From Eustoma russellianum (taxonomy: Eukaryota; Streptophyta; Magnoliopsida; Gentianales; Gentianaceae): a stretch of DNA of 64,000 nucleotides. A program made the translations under genes and the position numbers. Location: the NCBI GenBank assembly GCA_036186865.1, contig AP025065.1, forward strand, positions 3,689,264 to 3,753,263, written 5' to 3'. Below, one piece after another: positions 22,650-35,200 of the stretch. The notes under the pieces were generated by a model that saw only the letters and a list, made by a program, of their open reading frames with translations, was not told the DNA's origin and did no database searches. Each line of letters opens with the position of its first letter. Within the stretch, counting starts at the first letter, position 1.

Positions 22650-24215
22650 ACTACTCTTCATTTGAAGAAAAACATAATCTTGATAAGGCTTCCTTGAGCT
22701 TTGTCTTCAATTTTTGGTACTTGGTCTTTTGTGCATTCAAACTCCGTCTCTGAAGTCTTGAACCTCTTTGTGAGGTTTGCGTTTTCTTTTTCCAAATCAT
22801 CAATGCGCATGGCTTCCTTGTTCAAGTCCTCCCCCCATTGACCAAGTGTTCGGTTTATTTCCTCAATTTTAGCCTCTGCATCGAATTCCTCCTCTGAATC
22901 ACTAGCTACCCTCCATGGAGCTTTTCCTTGTCCGCTTGGGAGGTAGAGCTTGGTTGTGAGTGCGGTTATGTTTAGGGGGTTAGATGAGGGTTCAGTGGGA
23001 GGTTCACAGTGGGTGATGGTGGAGGAATGAGATCTTCGGGTGGAACGTCTTCAGCTTCTTCCTCTTCTTGGACATGTTGTCCAACCCGCCAATGTGCTTC
23101 TTTTCATGACTTATGTATTTGTTGGATGTTGGCCTTTGTGTAATAGTCTTTGTTGGATTTCTGTTCGGTATACTCCTCATCCAACTCCACATTAGCCTTC
23201 TTGAGCAATCTATATATAAGATTGCTATATAGAAGAGCATTTGATTTCTTTGTTACGGCTTCCATCATATTCGCAAAAACAATCTTCCCAAAATTTACCA
23301 TTTCCCTCATAGCAATACGGTAAGCTATATAAAAATCCAAATTACTCGGGAGTTTAGCCGACTTACCATTGACACAAAAAGTGACAATGGCGAGCAATAC
23401 TCGGAACACTAAGGGCATGTCATTAGTGTTTTGGTGGATGAAATCCAAGGAAGGTTTTAACCTCATCCTCGGAAATTTGATATTTGTATGTATCCCACCT
23501 CCATGGATCAAAATCCTCCCAACCTTCATCAGGAACTTCAAGCAACTCATTGATGGTCTTAAAACTAAACTCTAACAACTGACCATCTATCACGGAATTT
23601 AAAGCATAAGGCACTCCATTACGGTAGTCTACCCATAGATTGGCATAAAACATTCTAGTATAACGGGTAGACATATTTGTCATTTGAGAGACCTCCCAAA
23701 CAGGTCTCCATTTTTTATCACCAAACCAATCGATGATCGGCCTCAATTCCTCATTGCTCAAAATGTCTTCAATTTTGAGCAATTTCATTAGAATGGTAGA
23801 CCTCTTCTTCTTTTTTCCATTCACTGAATAGCAGCTGGGCTTTGAGGGAGATATAAGCAAATTTACCTGTGTCCATAGGCTCTTTCTAAGCCCCCTTGTA
23901 TTCTCCGGACTTGAGCCATGGAAAATTGTTGAGGGTTAGCCTTTCCCTTGTCTCACTCAACATGGCCTCATGACAGAAGGTTGCCTTCTTCCTCAAGCCG
24001 TGCGTCCTAGAACCCATTGAAACTTGAGAATATGATTGTGGAGGCACATTTGCTTCCTCCTGAGATGTTCTTTGCCTTTTAGAGGAGGGTTTTGTTTTTG
24101 GACCCATGGGATTGTAGGGTACGAATAGTTTCAAAATTTTAGGATGAAATTGATGAAAATGATAAGATTTGTGAATAGAGTGCTTGATTTGAAGCAAAAA
24201 TAAGGATTTATGCAT
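22650..24215 (-). pseudogene. Element B third ORF in the env-like position, frameshifted
   Basis: It lies between RNase H and the polypurine tracts, the place of the 'envelope-like' ORF of SIRE-type Sireviruses. It opens at 24215; a second ATG, MGPKTKPSSKRQRTSQEE, gives a basic N-terminus. The central part (23860-23423) holds KKWRPVWEVSQM, FYANLWVDYRNGVPYALN and FSFKTINELLEVP, the W-x-x-FYANL pattern of the 'putative plant transposon protein' family (PF20167) often annotated as envelope-like. The frame shifts at about 23885 and about 23500. A Glu/Lys-rich likely coiled coil (DSEEEFDAEAKIEEINRTLG) follows at 22950-22700. No clear signal peptide or transmembrane helix is visible, so an envelope role is unproven. 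Confidence 0.65.
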
Positions 24216-24328
24216 GGATTTGGATTTGAGATTGAAGTTCTGAGAGAAGGAGATTAGGGTTCATTTTTTATGGAAGAGGAAAGTGCAAAAAAATTAAGGT
24301 TTTGCAGCTTTTAAGTCGCCTGACCGCT

Positions 24329-24420
24329 GACATCGATCGATCGATGTCTGGGACTTTGATCGATCGATGTCTTATTTGACTTCAGTCTCGAAGACTACAC
24401 ATAGATTGATCGATGTATGC
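24329..24420. promoter_or_regulatory. ATCGAT palindromes between pol and the third ORF of element B
   Basis: A perfect 20-bp palindrome (gacatcgatcgatcgatgtc) lies at 24329-24348, followed by related copies at about 24356-24372 and 24403-24417. They are the same motif as the LTR array and sit about 115-200 bp upstream of the third ORF's ATG, with a TATA-like ccataaaaa between. A regulatory role is inferred. Confidence 0.45.
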
Positions 24421-24451
24421 TGGAATCTGCCTTTTTGGCAGTTTTGAACTG

Positions 24452-27400
24452 CTAACCATTGTTTATTATCCCTAATCCTGTTCTAATTGATTCGAATGTC
24501 TCAGTGGAAAGGGATTTAGTAAATATATCCGCTAGTTGGTCATTGGTTGGAACAAAGTCAATGTATACTAATCCTTTTTGAATGCAATCCCTTATGAAGT
24601 GATGCCTAACTTCTATATGTTTTGTCCGACTATGGTGAACTGGATTTTGTGCTGTACTTATGGCTGAAGTGGTTGTCACATAAGATGGGGACTTTATCAA
24701 ACTTAACATTGTAATCATTTAGGGTGTTGATCACCCAAAGTAGTTGTGCACAACACGAAGCGGCCGATACATATTCGGATTCCACCATTGAAAGTGACAC
24801 ACTATTTTGTTTCTTGGAGAACTAAGAAACTAAGCAATCTCCAAGGAATTGGCATGTCCCGGAGGTGCTTTTTCTATCAACTAGATTTCCGGCATAGTCG
24901 GAGTCACTATACCCTCTTAAATCAAAACAACCATTTTTGGGTTAAAACAACCCAAACAACCCAAAGTTCAAGGTTCCTTTTAAGTACCTAAAGATACGTT
25001 TAATGGCAACTACATGCGATTCCTTAGGCAGACTTTGAAATCTAGCACATAAAACACACAGCATGCAAAATATCCGGTCTACTAGAAGTTAAATAAAGTA
25101 AACTACCAATCATACCCCTATATTTGGTTACCTCAACCGGATTTCCTTTTTCATCTTTGTCAAGCTTTGTTCTTGAGCTCATTGGTGTGCTCACACTTCT
25201 TCCATCCTCAAACTTGTATTTCTTGACTAAATCCTTTGTATACTTTGTTTGAGATATGTATACTCCATCTTGAGTTTGCTTGATTTGAAGATCAAGAAAG
25301 TAGTTGAGTTCACCCATCATGCTCATCTCAAATTCCCCTTCCATCAATTTAGCAAAATGCTTACAAAGGGAATCATTAGTAGCACCAAATATAATATCAT
25401 CCACATAAATTTGAACAAGCAATTGATGGTTTTCTTATTCTTAAATAAAAAGAGTAGTGTGGACTTTCCTCTTAAAAACTCATTTTCAAGAAGGAAGTTA
25501 CTTATACCAAGCCCTAGGAGCTTGTTTAAGTCCATAAAGAGCCTTTTTGAGTTTAAATACATGATTTGCATAATCATAATTTTCAAGCTCAGGTGATTGA
25601 ACTACAAACACCTCTTCTTGAATTATTCCATTCAAGAATGTGGATTTCACATCCATTTGATGTATTTTGAAATCCTTATAACATGCATACATTAAAAGCA
25701 TCCTAATAGCTTCTAACCTAGCCACTGGAGCAAAAGTATCATCATAGTATATGTCTTCTTCTTGTCTATATCATTGAGCTACTAACCTTGCTTTGTTCTA
25801 GTGATATTTCCTTGATCATCCATTTTGTTTTTAAGTACCTATTTAGTGCCAATTATAGGATGATCACTAGGTTTATCTACTAATTCCCAAACATCACTCC
25901 TTTCAAATTGATTTAGCTCTTCTTGCATGGATAATACCCAATCTTCATCATTTATTGCATCTTTTGTATTTTTAGGCTCAACTTGTGAAATGAAGGCATT
26001 TTCATTAAATTTCATCCTAGTCATTATGTCTTGACTAGTTTCACCTAATATTAATTCTTTAGGATGATCTTTCCTATACTTATATGAATCTGGTAAATTT
26101 GAGGTATCTTTCTCCTACTTCTTCATCTGCAACCTTAGGTTCAAGGGGATCAATCCTAAGGTCAATGACAATGTTACCATTTTGGATTCTCAAATTTTTC
26201 TATATGACTTACTTCAATTATTTCATCATCGTCATTATTAATGCTTGGTTCATCCTCAATGAGTTCACTAAACTTGACATGAATTGACTCTTAAACTTTC
26301 ATGCTCCTTTATTATATACCCTAAATGCCTTGCTATTTTGAGTATATCCCATAAAGATTCCTTCATCCGCTTTGAATCGAGTTTATCCAAGTTGTCTTTG
26401 GTGTTAAGTACAAAAACTTACAACCAAATACCTTGAAATAACCAATATTTGATAGTCTACCTTTGCAAATCTCATAAAGAGTCTTTTTGTGAGATGGTCT
26501 CAAATAAACTCTATTTATTACATGACAAACGGTGTTTACCGCTTCGGCCCAAAAATACTTGGGTAGCTCAAATTCATTTAGCATGACTCTACTCATTTCT
26601 TGAAGTGTTCTATTTTTTCTTTCCGCAACACCATTTTGTGAGGAGTTCTTGGAGCCGAAAATTGTGTCCATACCCTTTGGATACACAAAATTCTTGAAAC
26701 TCACCATCAAACTCGCCACCTCTATCACTTCTAATTTCCTTATTGTGTCTTCTTTTTGATTTTCTAATCTTCTACATAGTTTTATAAACTCTTGGCATGC
26801 ATCGTTCTTTTTGGCTAAAAACATTATCCAAGTGTACCTAGAGAAGTCGTGTACCATCACAAAGGTGTAATTTTTTCCACCTAGACTTGCCGTACCAATA
26901 TCCCTATACAAATCCATATGAAGCAATTGTAGAGGTTTGGTGGTGGAGATTTCACTCTTGGGCTTGAAACTTGTTTTAAGAAGCTTTGCCTTTTGACAAG
27001 TGTCACATAAGCCATGGTTTTCGAAATTCAATTTTGGAAGACCTGGACCTTTTCATTTTTGCAAATCTCTTTGAAAATTTTAAAACTAATGTGTCCACGT
27101 CGTCTATGCCATAGTTGAGTCAAATCGTTTTTGTCAACTAGGCAAGAAACATTTTGTGATATCAAATCATGTGTGCTAAATTTGTAAACATCATTTTTTC
27201 TTATAGTCTCAAAAACAATCTTATCGTTCTTTTTCACAATGCATTTTCTCTTCACAAATTCAACTTGAAAATTAGCATCACATAGTTGGCTAACACTTAT
27301 CAAATTATATTTAAGCCCTACTACATAGAGCACATTATTAATAGTGAAAGAAGAGTTACCAATTTCGCCATGTCCAAGGATTTTGGCTCTCCCATTGCCA

Positions 27401-29210
27401 AAATGCACCGTTCCATCATCTTGGAGCTTGAGCTTGGTGAACAATGTTTTGTCTCCGGTCATATGCGTTGAACATCCACTGTCTATAAGACATTTGGTTC
27501 CTTCTTCTTTGGCTACTCCATTTATCTTGAGAGCCTACAAAACCAAGAGATTGATGCATTGGTACCCTTTGATGGTTGGGTCCTTTAGGGTTAGTTTGTC
27601 GACCTTTAGGCTTCCAAACATACATACTTACAAATCTAGCTCTACATGCACTGTTCACATGTCCTACTTTTTTACAATGAAAACAATATGGTACATGACT
27701 TGGTTTAGAAGATGATGAGTCATGTTGTGTTTTTCTCTTGTTTGCCTTTTTCTTTTAATGACTTAGGCTTATTTGAAGAATGTGATGAATTAAATCCTAA
27801 ACCAGATTTATCATTTCTAATTCTTTGGTTTTCAAGTAATTTGTCTAGATCATTTTTACCATTGGTTAGTCTTTGTAAGTCTAACCTTAGTTTCTCACAT
27901 TCTTTCCCAATTTCCACATTTTCAAAGCTACATTTTATGCATGGTGAATATGATGTCATGATCTTGAAACATCAAAATGTTCTTATCATGCAAGCTCTTA
28001 TTTTCTAAAATGCACTTGTTGAACTCTTTCTTCAAATGTTTATACTTTAAATTCAGTTTTCAAAATCATCTTTCAAATCCCCTATTTCATCTTTGTAAAT
28101 TAGAAGTATTAGAATTTACCTCAAGGTCATCTTCAATTGCCATGAGACAAGTATATTGAGCCTTTCGATTTTCACATATTGCAGCAAGTCCAACGTCTTG
28201 ATCTTAACTTTCTTCTCCTTCCGATTCGGAGAGAAGATCATTTCACATGGTTACCTCCGTATTGAGAGCTTTCTTCTTTTCAGGAAAGACCTTCTTTTCT
28301 TATTTTTGCGGCTCCTTGACGTGGTAATCGGCAATGAAGTGACCGGATCGACCACTTATATAGCAATTTTAACTTGCTTCTTTTTCCTTGGTTGGTCTCT
28401 TGAAAAACTTTCTTGCTTGAGCTTTATTTCTTGTTGCCATTCTTCTAAATTTTCTTACTAGAAGAACAACTTCCTCATCCAATTCATCGGACTCTACCAC
28501 CAATCCTTTGTGTGATGTTTGTGTGGGCTTGATAGGATTCATCCTATTTTGTTCATCAATAAGAATCTCATGAGTAACAAGATTACCGGATAGCTCATCA
28601 AGGGTAAGAGTCTTAAGATTCTTTGATTCGGTAATGGCGGTGACTTTAGGTGTCCATTCTCTTGGAAAAGAGTTGAGGAGTTTTAAGACAAGGTCTTCAT
28701 TCGAGATTTTCTTATCCACCATGGAGAGTTGATTCACTATTTGTGTGAATCGGTCGATTGTCTCCTCAATCTTCTCACCGCTCTTCACTCCGAACATCTC
28801 ATATTCCTTCATGAGCATAAGTCTTTTGGGCATTCTTACTTGCTCATTTCCTTCGTATATCATTTCAAGCCTTGACCTTGAAGTCTTATGAGCTCGGTGG
28901 TGGTAAGAGCACTTGAGAGAATATCAAATGATTTGCCATTGATGGCAAAGTTTATCTTCTCTTCGTCGGTGTAGTCATCCACATATTTGAACATTGATTC
29001 TCCTTTTGAATTGGTAATCGTAGGAACTTCAATCCCTTTGACAACGACTCTCCAAATATCAAATCCACAGCCATTCTAATGATTGATCATTCGAAATTTC
29101 CACAAAGAATAATTTTGGGCATCAAACATAGGTGCTTTAGTGCTTCATCTTGAGAATAGTGCAGTTGGCTTGGAATTTGAGTTGTAGGATGAAGAGATTG
29201 TCATTTCCAT
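24452..29210 (-). pseudogene. Element B gag-pol polyprotein, frameshifted
   Basis: Reading leftward, gag begins near 29210 and includes APMFDAQNYSLWKF and the core at 28863-28369 (ETIDRFTQIVNQL, LNSFPREWTPKVTAI). An intact zinc knuckle CFHCKKVGHVNSAC is at about 27690-27640. The protease/pre-integrase segment at 27462-27028 reads MTGDKTLF and LWHRRRGH. The integrase at 27031-26363 keeps FVMVHDFSRYTW (one catalytic-region Asp is His) and GVAERKNRTLQ. RT pieces: DVWELVDKP (about 25890), MDVKSTFLNG (about 25650), QIYVDDIIFGAT (about 25410), FLDLQIKQTQDG. RNase H at 24718-24452 ends HSRTKHIEVRHHFIRD and QLADIFTKSL. Several frameshifts break the single ORF. Confidence 0.87.
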
Positions 29211-29272
29211 GATCTTTAACCTTGCTACTTGTAAAGATTGGTCAAGCAATCAAGGTTAGGCTCTGATACCAA

Positions 29273-30653
29273 TGGTTAGGTATGAAACACACTCTAGAGG
29301 GGGGGTGAATAGAGTGTTTGACACTTTTGCAGAATTTTCTTGTTTGACTCAACTAAAATGAAATTCAAAATCAAAGAAAGAATGAGAGGTGAGAAACAAT
29401 GAATGAGTACACCGAATATAGAGTGGTTCGAATCGTAAATGATTCTACTCCACTACCACTTTGTTGTCAAAGTGGATTTTCAACAACTACTCTTCTTATT
29501 AGAGATAATAAGAACAACCATAGCAACACTTACACTAACACCTTAGTGTAAGCAACAACAATAGCAACATCTTGCACAAAATACACTTGTGCAACTACAG
29601 CAGCTATAGCTCTAGCAAGAACAACTTCTTGCTACCTCATGACTTCAACAAAGTCCCTCAAGAACTTTCTCACAGTAGGTTGAAGGAAATAGTAAGGTTA
29701 ACACTTTCTCACTAGTCTAAACACAAGAAAGAGATCAAATATTTATGGTTCCTCTTGTGTTAGACTCTCTATCTCTCAATATACAACAATGAAGAACAAA
29801 GAAAAGCTTAACAAGCTTTAAGAACTTTTACAAATATGAGAGAAGTATACTACAATGAATGATGAAGCTTGATGATGGTGAAAGTGTGTTTTTTCCTCAT
29901 CCAAGCTTCTCCCATTTATAGATGAAGTTCACCATGTTTTTGAGGCTTCCACCATGTCTTCAACTACACCAAATGTCAAGATAATGTCCAAATAGTCTTT
30001 AGCCACCCTATGAAGTGATTTGATTCTCAATAGCCAACCTAGAATTGTTTAGACATGGATACAATAGTCAAGGAAGCATGTAGTATGTTGAAGTAAAGTC
30101 TTCAAGAAATTTGAGCAAGATTGGATAGAAAAAATACCATAAATCTCCCTTGGATTTTGTTCCAACGTTCATAAAAAAATCGATCGATCTATGTGACTGG
30201 GGAGAGATCAATGTCCTCTAGAAAGTTTGCAGTTTTTGAAACTGCTGAACATCGATCGATCGAAGTCCCCCTGGAGAGACTAATGTTGCTTCGATCGATC
30301 GATGTCTCCTGGACTGAGAGATCGATGTTGGACAGAAAGTTTTCTGCCTGACATCGATCGATCGAAGTCTCTCTGGGGAGAGACTGAAGTGACATCGATC
30401 AATCAACGTCCCTAGATTTAGAGATCTATTTTGGACAGAAAGTTTTCTGCCTGACATTGATCGATTGAAGTCAGGGACTAAAGTGACATTGATCGATCGA
30501 TGTCCTCAGTCAGAGAGATCGATGTTAGACAGTCAGTTCTAATCGCAACCATTTTTGACATAGTGTAATTTTCTCATTTTGCATCAAGTCTCAAGTATAG
30601 ATTTGACTTATTTAAAACAGCTTTTCATCAACAAAACAATTTATATCTTAACA
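29273..30653 (-). repeat. Element B right (5') LTR
   Basis: 1381 bp. On the - strand it starts TGTTAAGATA and ends CCTAACCA, followed by TTGGTATCAGAGCC (primer-binding site at about 29261-29272). It contains the uninterrupted ATCGATCGAT palindrome array at 30181-30530, in U3 relative to the element. Confidence 0.92.
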
Positions 30654-31000
30654 GATAAAAGACATAAGGGTGCAGAACCGAGGTAACAAGGTGAAGGTAC
30701 TCTTGAACAATTGGACAGCAAAGCTAATGACAGCAGCTGTGATGCCATATTTAGGAAATCTTTTACACATAAATGGAATTATAGTAGCTCAGTTTTAATT
30801 ATGCATATGACTAGTCTGAACTGGTAACTAGTCGTTACCAACCTAACCGTTGTAAACACTTACCCGTTGTAAATGTCAATTCAAGTAGCTGTTAGAAAAA
30901 TAAAGCCATTAGAAGCATGTAACAACTACTATAAAGGAAGAAACACTACTATACATATATATTAAGTTGAATGAGTTTTTACATTCCTTCAATCTCGATT
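30654..31000 (+). repeat. Element A 3' LTR, second part
   Basis: It resumes homology with the 5' LTR at gataaaagacataaggg and continues through ctggtaactagtcgttaccaa to tccttcaatctcga. The first five bases, gataa, duplicate B's target. The end at 31000 is followed by cttat, A's target duplication. Confidence 0.88.
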
Positions 31001-31005
31001 CTTAT

Positions 31006-31080
31006 TTGATAAGATCTTGCATATAGTTTATGAAAGCGGAGCTGAGGATGAGGCAAATTCAGGATATATGCAGGCAATAT
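31006..31080 (+). other. Non-element sequence between A and D, possible exon fragment
   Basis: These 75 bases plus 39809-39870 are contiguous once A, D and their target duplications are removed. The rejoined + strand has an open frame of about 39 codons with ordinary amino-acid composition and a GTAAGG splice-donor-like site just downstream (about 39826). I do not recognise the protein, and the stretch is short enough to be chance. Confidence 0.25.
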
Positions 31081-32275
31081 TGATACGTGCAAGAATGAAG
31101 CTTTCTTTAACTCTAAAGCCTCTCCTCCAAATATGGTTTAGGCACAATGAAGATAGATTCACCTTGCTTCCAAATATGTTGAAGAAAACCTTTTGAACAT
31201 AAGTCCTCCAATGAGTTCTACATAACCCAAGCAAGATACCTCCTTATTGGATGTTTCTCTTCTCGAAATTAGACAACCCTCACAAGGATGTTTAAGCCTT
31301 GAAAGGTTCTAGCCTTGCTTTTGAATATGAACAAAGAAAACACATAAGAATTACTCTTGAAGAAGAAGAAATTTTCATTGAAGGTGTGAGATTACAAGGC
31401 TTCTCTTATGTGCCTTTTATAGGCAAAAATATCACAAGACAACAAACTATCTTACAAATTGAAATAATGATTGAAAAGACTACACATTTCTAAAAACTAT
31501 TCTTGTAGTCTCCATAAAAACTAGTCTTGCAAGTCTTGAATGATGATTTTCAAAGTAGGTCACTCAAGTACTATTCATGGAAGACTTTAAGGATTTGTCT
31601 TTTACTTGAAATATTTTCTTGTTTGTGACTGATTTTTGGACATCTTCCAATCCGAACTAGGCCTTGATCTTTCGTAGAGAATTGTAGCCCATTGGGTGTA
31701 GAAAATAAGCATATAAAATTCTTTTTATCTGCCCCAACCATTGAGGAGATATATCCAAATTACAAAAGGTATGTCACAAAATTTGGTAGAAACAGTACTT
31801 CCATTTGTATGTTCTTTTTGGCTATCAAAACGACAGATTGTGGAAAAGTACAAAACCAGAAAGTTGTAAATCATTGTCTTAGCTTCCTTAAGCATTTCTC
31901 AACTCTTAATTTGGCCTTGTGTTTGGAGAGATACGTCAATTCTACCAAAATTGATCCTACCGAAACTCACAATCCGATATGGGCCTAAACTAATACAACA
32001 TAAACATTTAAAAAGCAAAATAAAGAACACATCTTTATCTTAATGATATTTTACAATGTTTTAAAAATTCTTATAAATCATGTTATAGGTTCAATAAGGT
32101 GAACCCAATGTATAAATTTGCATGGTTCATCTTGCACATATTTAAATAGGAAGGCCCCCACTTTATGCATTAGTTTTTAGTTTTACTTCTTGTTAAGGGT
32201 CATTGATCTTGCATTTTTGTAAAATTATGTGCATTCTCGATATCTTGGCATGGATGAGGGTTATGGACCTCATCA
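31081..32275 (-). repeat. Element D left (3') LTR
   Basis: 1195 bp, matching 38610-39803 with scattered substitutions and small indels. The integrase ORF runs into it, stopping at 32200. Confidence 0.9.
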
Positions 32276-35200
32276 TTCCCCCTTTCTTCAAAAGGATTCG
32301 ACCTTGAATCTAAATCATCACCAAAAGGGGTAAGATCCACAACGTTAAAAGTATGAGAAATTGAACCGTACTTGCTCTCCGGAAGGTCAAGAATGTAAGC
32401 ATTATTTCCAACCTTTTGAAGTACTTTGAAAGGGCCATCTCTTCTTGGCATGAGCTCAGATTTCCTTTCTCTAGGAAATCTTTCTTTCCTTAAATGCAGC
32501 CAAACAAGATCACCTGGTTCAAACAAAACTTCCTTGCGTCCTTTGTTAGCTTGTTTTGCATAATATTTGTTTTTCTTTTCTAGTTGTAGCTTAACCTTAG
32601 CATGCGATTTCTTAATCAATTCAGCCTTATGCTTACCATCAATACTTGCACGTTCATGAACAGGAATAGGCACAAGATCAAGTGAAGACAAAGGATTGAA
32701 ACCATATACAACCTCAAATGGTGAATGAGTGGTGCCACTGTAGACACTTCTATTATAAGAAAATTCAATATATGGCAAGCAATCTTCCCAATTCTTAAGG
32801 TTTTCCTGAATTATAGCACGCAATAATTGAGACAAAGTTCTATTCACAACTTCAATTTGACCATCTGTTTGGAGGTGAGCAGTAGTAGAAAATAAGAGTT
32901 TTGTTCCAAGTTTACCCCACAACACAAACCAAAAGTGACTTAAGAACTTAGTATCTCTATCACTAACAATAATTCTAGGCATGCCATGTAGACGTACAAC
33001 TTCCTGAAAGAACAAGTTTGAGTCGTCAGATGCATCATCAACCTTTTTACAAGCTATGAAGTGTCCCATTTTAGAAAATCTGTCAACGACAACAAACATA
33101 CTATCAATTCCATTTTTTGATCTAGGTAATCTCAAGACAAAGTCCATAGATATATCAATCCAAGGTGACATAGGGACAGGTAATGGGGTGTACAAACCAT
33201 GTTGATGTGATGTAAATTTAGATTTCTTGCAAGTTATACAACTTCCACAAACCTTCTCTACATCAACTCTCATATGGGGCCAAAAGAAACGTTCCTTTAA
33301 CATCTCTAATGGCTTAAAGATGCTAAAGTGGCCCATTAAACCTCCACCATGTGCTTCTTTGACAAGTATCTCTCTAACAGAACACTTAGGCATGCACAGT
33401 TTTCTTTCTTTAAACAAATATCCATCATGTAAATAACACTCACCAAATGGAGAATCGGCACATGCATCAGATATTGACTGAGAGTCAGGATCAGATGTAT
33501 ACAATTCCTTGATGCACTCAAATCCAAGCAAATCAGATGACAATGTAGTAATCTAAGAATATCTCCTAGATAATGCATCAGCTACAATGTGATCTTTTCC
33601 TTGCTTATATTTTATCACATAAGGAAATTGTTCAGTGAATTCAACCCATTTGGCATGCCTCTTGTTTAACTTTCCTGGGCTTTAAGGAACTTAAGACTTT
33701 TGCGATCAGTATGAACCACAAACTCCTTATGTTGCAAATAATGTTGTCAAGTCTGCAATGATCTAACCAGTGCATACAAATCTTTGTCATAGGTTGAATA
33801 ATTCAATTGCGCTCCTTAAGCTTTTCACTAAAGTAAGCAATAGGTTGTTTAGGATGAGATAGTAGAGCTCCTATACCAACACCACTAGCATCACATTCAA
33901 TTTCAAATGTTTCATCAAAGCTATGTAGTCTTAAAATAGGTGCAAAAGTTAACCTTGCTTTAAGTTCATCAAAGACTTTTTGTTGTGACTCTCCCCCACT
34001 GAAATCCTACGTCTTTTTTAACAATCTCATTCAAAGGTGCAGCAATAGTGGAAAGGTCCTTAACAAGTCTTCTATAAAAACTAGCCAACCCATGAAAGCT
34101 TCTCACCTCTCCAACAGTTGTGGAAATTGGTCATTCTAAAATTGAGTTCACTTTATCTTGGTCCATTTCAATTCCATTTGCACTAACCACAAATCCTAGA
34201 AACATAACTTTTTTCATACAAAAAGAACATTTCTTGAAATTTGCATATAATTGTTCTTTCTTCAATGCTTGAAAAATGCTTCTTAGGTGGCCTATGTGTT
34301 CATGTAAAAACTTAGAGTAAATAAAGATATCATCAAAGTACACAACAACAAATTTTCTAATGAATGCACGTAAGACTTCATTCATTAATATCGTGAAAGT
34401 ACTAGGTGCATTAGTTAAACCAAATTGCATGACTAACCACTTACACAATCCAAAGTTAGTCTTAAATGCAGTTTTCCATTCATCACCTTCTCTAATCCGT
34501 ACTTGAAAGTATCCGCTTTTAAGATCAATCTTGGTAAAATACTTAGCAATGTGCAATTCATCAAGCATATCATCAAGTCTAGGAATAGGGTACCTGTATT
34601 TTAAAGTTATATTGTTGATGGCTCAACAATCAGTGCACATTCTCCATATGCCATCTTTCTTTGGTAGAATGATCACAGCAACAGAACAATGACTCATGCT
34701 TTCCCTCACTTTTCCTTTGCCCAACAGTTCTTCTACTTGACGTTGAATTTCCTTCGTTTCAGCAGGGTTTGCTTTGTAGGCTGGCCTATTAGGCAGAATA
34801 GCACCAGGTATGAAGTCTATTTGGTGCTCAATTCCTCTTAAAGGCGGCAAATCAAAAGGTTCTTCTTCAGGAAACAACCCTGAAAACTAATCAAGCAAAG
34901 ATACAACTCCACTTGGCAATGTGGAGGGTAAGTCACTCAAAGAAAACAGAGACTCCTTAAACGTCAAAAAATAGACAATTTTCTTTGAGTTTATGGCATG
35001 TGACACTTCACTTGGTTTGGCAAAGAAAACAAATTTCTTTTGAGATTTGTCTTCATCAATGTTTACTATCTTTTTACTTTTAGACTCATTTTTCTTTCTT
35101 TCACTCTTAATACATTCCAGAAATTTCTTCTCTGCCTCTTTTTCCTTAGGATCATTCCTGTTCTTACACATTCTCTTTTGATCTTCAAATACCTTGTGTG

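Larger units (their letters stand above)
9695..30653 (-). mobile_element. Element B: Sirevirus-like copia retrotransposon with env-position ORF, split by C
   Basis: The element is bounded by TGTTAGG...TTAACA and the target duplication GATGA/GATAA (one mismatch), inside element A's 3' LTR. All coding is on the - strand: gag, protease, integrase, RT and RNase H (29210 to 24452), then an extra ORF (24215 to about 22650), a run of polypurine tracts and the 3' LTR on the left. The left LTR is divided by element C. Without C the element is about 10.2 kb, the size of env-bearing Sireviruses. RT phrases such as EPKNTKDAI, DVWELVDKP and LDLQIKQTQDG are SIRE-type. Confidence 0.88.
5173..31000 (+). mobile_element. 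Element A: old Ty1/copia retrotransposon, split by nested elements B and C
   Basis: The 5' LTR is 5173-5666. The 3' LTR begins at 9524, is interrupted at 9694 by element B, and resumes at 30654-30659 to end at 31000. The 5-bp target duplication CTTAT is perfect (5168-5172 and 31001-31005). Without B and C, A is about 4.9 kb, normal for copia. The order gag, protease, integrase, reverse transcriptase, RNase H identifies Ty1/copia. Many in-frame stops and strongly diverged LTRs make it the oldest layer of the nest. Confidence 0.88.
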
